DNA from: Sphingobacteriaceae bacterium | GTDB taxonomy: Bacteria > Bacteroidota > Bacteroidia > Sphingobacteriales > Sphingobacteriaceae | Direction: 5' to 3' | Length of the DNA stretch: 64,000 bases | Assembly (NCBI GenBank): GCA_029266635.1 | Contig: JAQSWM010000005.1 | Span: forward strand, 1-64,000 | Shown: positions 60,939 through 64,000 of the stretch, piece by piece | Layout of the letters: every line of letters begins with the position of its first letter | How positions within the stretch are numbered: the first letter of the stretch is position 1 | The notes under the pieces: model-generated | The model's input: the letters and a program-made list of their open reading frames with translations, nothing else | Database searches by the model: none | What the model was told of the DNA's origin: nothing | Position numbers and translations under genes: made by a program

Positions 60939-62174
60939 ATGAACAATATCAATTTAATCGATTCATTCCAGGAGTTTAAAGACTTCAAGAATATCGACAG
61001 GCCAACGGTGATCAGTGTATTGGAAGAGGTGTTCCGCAGCATGATCAGGAAAAAATTCGGCACCGACGAAAATTGCGACATTATTGTGAATCCCGACAAC
61101 GGGGATTTGGAAATCTGGCGCACCCGTACCGTGATGGAAGACGGCTTTTCTGAAGATGACGATCTGGAAATTGAGCTTGCAGAAGTACAGAAGATAGATC
61201 CGGATTTGGAGGTTGGTGATGATTATATTGAGCAAATCACGCTTGAGAGCTTCGGCCGCAGGGCGATCTTGGCAGCTCGCCAAACGCTGGTTTCTAAAAT
61301 CCTTGAGCTTGAAAAAGATGAGATTTTCCGCAAATACAAAGATCGCGTAGGCGAAATTGTAACCGGAGAAGTTTACCAGGTTTGGAAGAAAGAAACACTG
61401 ATCCTCGATGATGAAGGCAGCGAATTGATCTTGCCAAAAACAGAACAAATCCCTGCAGATTATTTCAAAAAAGGCGATTCTGTTCGTGCCGTGATCCTGA
61501 AGGTTGATATGATGAATACCAATCCCAAGATCATCATCTCCCGTACAGCTCCTGAGTTTCTCCAGCGTTTGTTTGAGATGGAAGTTCCCGAAATTTTCGA
61601 CGGGCTTATCACCATCAAAAAGATCGTTCGCGAACCAGGCGAGCGTGCTAAAGTGGCGGTTGAATCATACGATGACCGTATTGACCCTGTTGGCGCATGT
61701 GTGGGGATGAAAGGCTCACGCATCCACGGTATTGTTCGCGAGTTGAAAAACGAGAACATTGATGTAATAAACTTTACAAATAATATTTCGTTGTATATCC
61801 AGCGTTCTTTAAGCCCTGCAAAGATCACCAGCATCAAACTTGATGACGCGGAAAAACGTGCGGCGGTTTATTTAAAGCCGGATCAGGTATCCTTGGCTAT
61901 TGGCCGGGGCGGACATAATATCAAACTTGCAGGCAAATTGACCGGCTACGAAATCGATGTATATCGTGAAAACGACGAAACTGATGAAGATGTGGACATT
62001 GAAGAGTTTGCAGATGAGATTGATGGATGGATTATTGATGAATTTAAGCGCATTGGCTTAGATACTGCAAAATCTGTTTTAAATTTATCGGCTGATGAAC
62101 TTGTAAAACGTACTGATTTAGAAGAAGATACTGTACGCGAAGTTCTTGATATCCTGCGTTCTGAATTTGAATAA
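60939..62174 (+). CDS. nusA: Transcription termination/antitermination protein NusA
   Basis: 411 residues: an N-terminal RNA polymerase-binding domain (1-~125), S1 domain (about 130-200, GEIVTGEVYQVWKKETLILD), KH1 and KH2 (about 230-345, VGACVGMKGSRIHGIVRELKNE in blocks, and AIGRGGHNIKLAGKLTGYEID), and an acidic C-terminal region with one short helix-hairpin domain (about 360-411). There is no pair of C-terminal acidic repeats as in E. coli. NusA acts on hairpin pausing and may feed back on the leader hairpin upstream. Confidence 0.95.
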   Translation: MNNINLIDSFQEFKDFKNIDRPTVISVLEEVFRSMIRKKFGTDENCDIIVNPDNGDLEIWRTRTVMEDGFSEDDDLEIELAEVQKIDPDLEVGDDYIEQITLESFGRRAILAARQTLVSKILELEKDEIFRKYKDRVGEIVTGEVYQVWKKETLILDDEGSELILPKTEQIPADYFKKGDSVRAVILKVDMMNTNPKIIISRTAPEFLQRLFEMEVPEIFDGLITIKKIVREPGERAKVAVESYDDRIDPVGACVGMKGSRIHGIVRELKNENIDVINFTNNISLYIQRSLSPAKITSIKLDDAEKRAAVYLKPDQVSLAIGRGGHNIKLAGKLTGYEIDVYRENDETDEDVDIEEFADEIDGWIIDEFKRIGLDTAKSVLNLSADELVKRTDLEEDTVREVLDILRSEFE

Positions 62175-62267
62175 AAGAGCGTAGCTGCTTCGGGCAGCAT
62201 CAGTAAAAGCATGTAACGTCATATAAAAAACGTATTTTTGGAAAATTTTGAGAGGTTAACTTTATAG

Positions 62268-64000
62268 ATGTCAGAAGGTAAAAGCACCAATTTATTAAAA
62301 GCTGCAAAAGAGCTTAACATCGGTTTATCTACCGCTGTAGACTTTTTAGGCAAAAAAGGGTACAAAGTTGAACCCAAGCCTAATACGAAACTTAGCGAGG
62401 ATATGTACGAAGTTCTTTTGAAAGAGTTTCAGGGGGATAAAATTGTACGGGAAGAAGCCAAGCAGATTGTTATTGGCAAAATCCGCCGCGATGATATGCC
62501 GCCAGGAACTGAGCAGCCGCAAAGGCCGGAGCCGAGGCATTCAAGAGACTTTGAGCACGAAGAAATCCTGATCAAAAATACAGGTTCCTTCTCTGCTCCG
62601 CCGCCTGCAGAAAAGCCAAAACCAACTCCTCCGCCTGCTCCAACTCCGGCACCAACGCCTGAACCTGAAGCGCCTAAGGCAGATGAGCCCGGCTTGAAAG
62701 TTGTTGGTAAAATCAACCTTGACGAGTTAAACTCCAAAACACGCCCAGATAAAAAAGCGGAAACAGCTAAGCCTGAACCGCAGCCAGAGCCAGTGCCCGA
62801 GAAAGCACAGGAAGAAAAGCCTGTTGCTGCACCTGTTGCCGAACAAGCTCCTGCAAAACCAGAAGAGGCACCTGCCGCAACGCCTGCTCCAGAAGCAAGC
62901 GATGAAGGCGAAGATGTTATCCGGGCTAAAGCCGAAAGGTTAACAGGGCCGAACGTTGTAGGCCACATCACGCTTCCAACACAGCCGCCACGTCGTAAAG
63001 ACCAGCCGGTGGCGTCTTCATCCAATCTCGCAGCAAACGACAGCAAGCGGAAACGCAAGCGTAAGGATTTCCCCGGCGGCGGACAGCCACAAGGCAATGC
63101 GCAACAGGGTACTACAGGCGCCCGTCCAGGAATGCCTGGTCAAACCACAGGTGGAACTATCAACCCTAACCGTCCGGATTTCAGGAACAACGCCGCCAAC
63201 AGAGCTGCCCAGGGTAACCGTCCAGGATTTGGAAATCGCGGAGGACGTCCGGGAGATGGGCCCAAAGCTGAACCAACAGATAAGGAAATACAAGATCAGA
63301 TTAAGGCAACGCTTGCCCGTTTAAGCGGCGCCGGAAAGTCTGGTAAATTCTCACAACGTGCCAAACTTCGCCGCCAGAAACGTGACGATGTTGCGCAAAG
63401 TGCGGAGGAGGAAGCATTAGAAAGAGAACTTCAATCAAAAATATTAAAGGTTACAGAGTTTGTAACCGCAAACGAGCTCGCAAGCATGCTTGATGTTCCG
63501 GTAACGCAGGTTATTTCAACCTGTATGAGCCTGGGCATGTTCGTTTCCATCAATCAGCGCTTAGATGCAGAAACACTGAGCATCGTTGCTGATGAGTTTG
63601 GCTACGAGGTTGAGTTTGTAAAGCCCGAAGATGAAGAGACTTCCATTCTTGAAGAAGAAGATAGTCCTGAAGATTTGATCCCTAGAGCGCCAATTGTAAC
63701 GGTGATGGGCCACGTGGATCATGGTAAAACTTCGTTGCTTGACTTTGTCCGTAAGGCCAACGTAATTGCAGGTGAGGCCGGTGGTATCACGCAGCACATC
63801 GGAGCTTATGAAGTAACGCTTGAAAACGGAAATAAAATTACATTCCTTGATACTCCTGGTCACGAAGCGTTTACCGCGATGCGTGCTCGTGGTGCCAAGG
63901 TAACAGATATTGCGATCATTGTAATTGCTGCTGATGATAGTGTGATGCCTCAAACTCGTGAGGCGATCAATCACGCTCAGGCAGCGGGCGTTCCAATCGT
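62268..64000 (+). CDS. infB: Translation initiation factor IF-2 (3' end beyond the window)
   Basis: The frame from ATG 62268 is open to 64000 (577 codons), so the gene is partial at its 3' end. The N-terminus ([20 protein letters not shown]) is the IF2-N module, followed by a long Pro/Ala/Glu linker (about 85-250) and a basic Gly-rich part. The GTPase domain begins near residue 475, with G1 [23 protein letters not shown] (G2) and [11 protein letters not shown] (G3). It directs fMet-tRNA to the ribosome. It is part of the rimP-nusA-infB operon; TATTTTTG at 62233-62240 could be an internal -7 element. Confidence 0.96.
   Translation, partial: MSEGKSTNLLKAAKELNIGLSTAVDFLGKKGYKVEPKPNTKLSEDMYEVLLKEFQGDKIVREEAKQIVIGKIRRDDMPPGTEQPQRPEPRHSRDFEHEEILIKNTGSFSAPPPAEKPKPTPPPAPTPAPTPEPEAPKADEPGLKVVGKINLDELNSKTRPDKKAETAKPEPQPEPVPEKAQEEKPVAAPVAEQAPAKPEEAPAATPAPEASDEGEDVIRAKAERLTGPNVVGHITLPTQPPRRKDQPVASSSNLAANDSKRKRKRKDFPGGGQPQGNAQQGTTGARPGMPGQTTGGTINPNRPDFRNNAANRAAQGNRPGFGNRGGRPGDGPKAEPTDKEIQDQIKATLARLSGAGKSGKFSQRAKLRRQKRDDVAQSAEEEALERELQSKILKVTEFVTANELASMLDVPVTQVISTCMSLGMFVSINQRLDAETLSIVADEFGYEVEFVKPEDEETSILEEEDSPEDLIPRAPIVTVMGHVDHGKTSLLDFVRKANVIAGEAGGITQHIGAYEVTLENGNKITFLDTPGHEAFTAMRARGAKVTDIAIIVIAADDSVMPQTREAINHAQAAGVPI

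Noticed and set aside
62429-63097. 222-codon Gly/Ser/Ala-rich frame on the minus strand in infB
   Set aside because: It mirrors the Pro/Ala/Glu linker of IF-2; low complexity comes from the real gene's codons.

Overview
The window is chromosomal DNA from a member of the Bacteroidota, most likely Sphingobacteriales or a close relative. The phylum call rests on three things seen throughout. Promoters carry the Bacteroidota -7 element TAnnTTTG, sometimes with TTTG 19-20 nt upstream. Many genes lack a Shine-Dalgarno sequence. The gene families are typical of the phylum: SusD-free lipoproteins with short CKK or CSS N-termini, small ECF sigma cassettes, HGSNAT-type acyltransferases, a PnuC transporter, Uma2 proteins and a bacterial baeRF protein. 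The genus-level guess is inference.

Layout. 1-1335: a solo tyrosine recombinase beside a nested inverted-repeat site, with the edge of another gene. 1457-6109: a phytanoyl-CoA dioxygenase-like protein, a YdcF protein, a beta-helix lipoprotein, two valine tRNAs and a membrane dipeptidase. 6206-9640: a decayed RibD/DHFR-family gene, a zinc alcohol dehydrogenase with a small partner, and a secreted protein. 9738-17368: a RelBE-type toxin-antitoxin pair directly abutting dnaG, then yraN, a glutamine cyclotransferase, a frameshifted BRO-N gene and an AddB-like nuclease. 17439-22386: an acyltransferase, an M16 protease and TerC. 22464-24932: sigma factor, anti-sigma-like protein and a putative adhesin in one operon. 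25138-26294: PnuC with a nicotinamide riboside kinase. 26370-31237: lipoproteins, Uma2, an M28 peptidase and aspS. 31348-33889: an amidase, then a repeat-rich region with one small gene. 33890-38407: gatA, a lytic transglycosylase and a second ECF cassette. 38470-41442: glnS, a B12-binding protein and an enoyl-CoA hydratase. 41540-46468: a sigma-54 activator, a membrane histidine kinase and a REC-PAS-ATPase protein that lacks the phospho-acceptor histidine. 46552-51117: an AI-2E-type permease, an envelope-stress-like small-protein cassette, fcl, trmB, an alkyltransferase-like protein and a CMD protein. 51173-53391: a baeRF protein, a small protein and an FRG-domain gene with an in-frame stop. 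53642-59662: a small lipoprotein, tRNA-Pro, DoxX, a YwqK-like protein, cphA and rarA. 59765-64000: a lipoprotein, then rimP-nusA-infB, which starts with a strong promoter followed at once by a terminator-like hairpin; infB runs off the end.

Most of the window is housekeeping: translation (aspS, glnS, gatA, trmB, rimP, nusA, infB, three tRNAs), replication and repair (dnaG, rarA, addB-like), cell wall recycling and regulation. I did not find a large novel defence or biosynthetic system. The most interesting local signals are the rimP leader hairpin, the His-less kinase-like protein encoded with a sigma-54 activator, the structured site beside the solo integrase, the toxin-antitoxin pair fused to the dnaG transcription unit, tRNA-Val(GAC) with C33, a G9 tract in the riboside kinase gene, two families of palindromic intergenic repeats, and three genes broken by small lesions.
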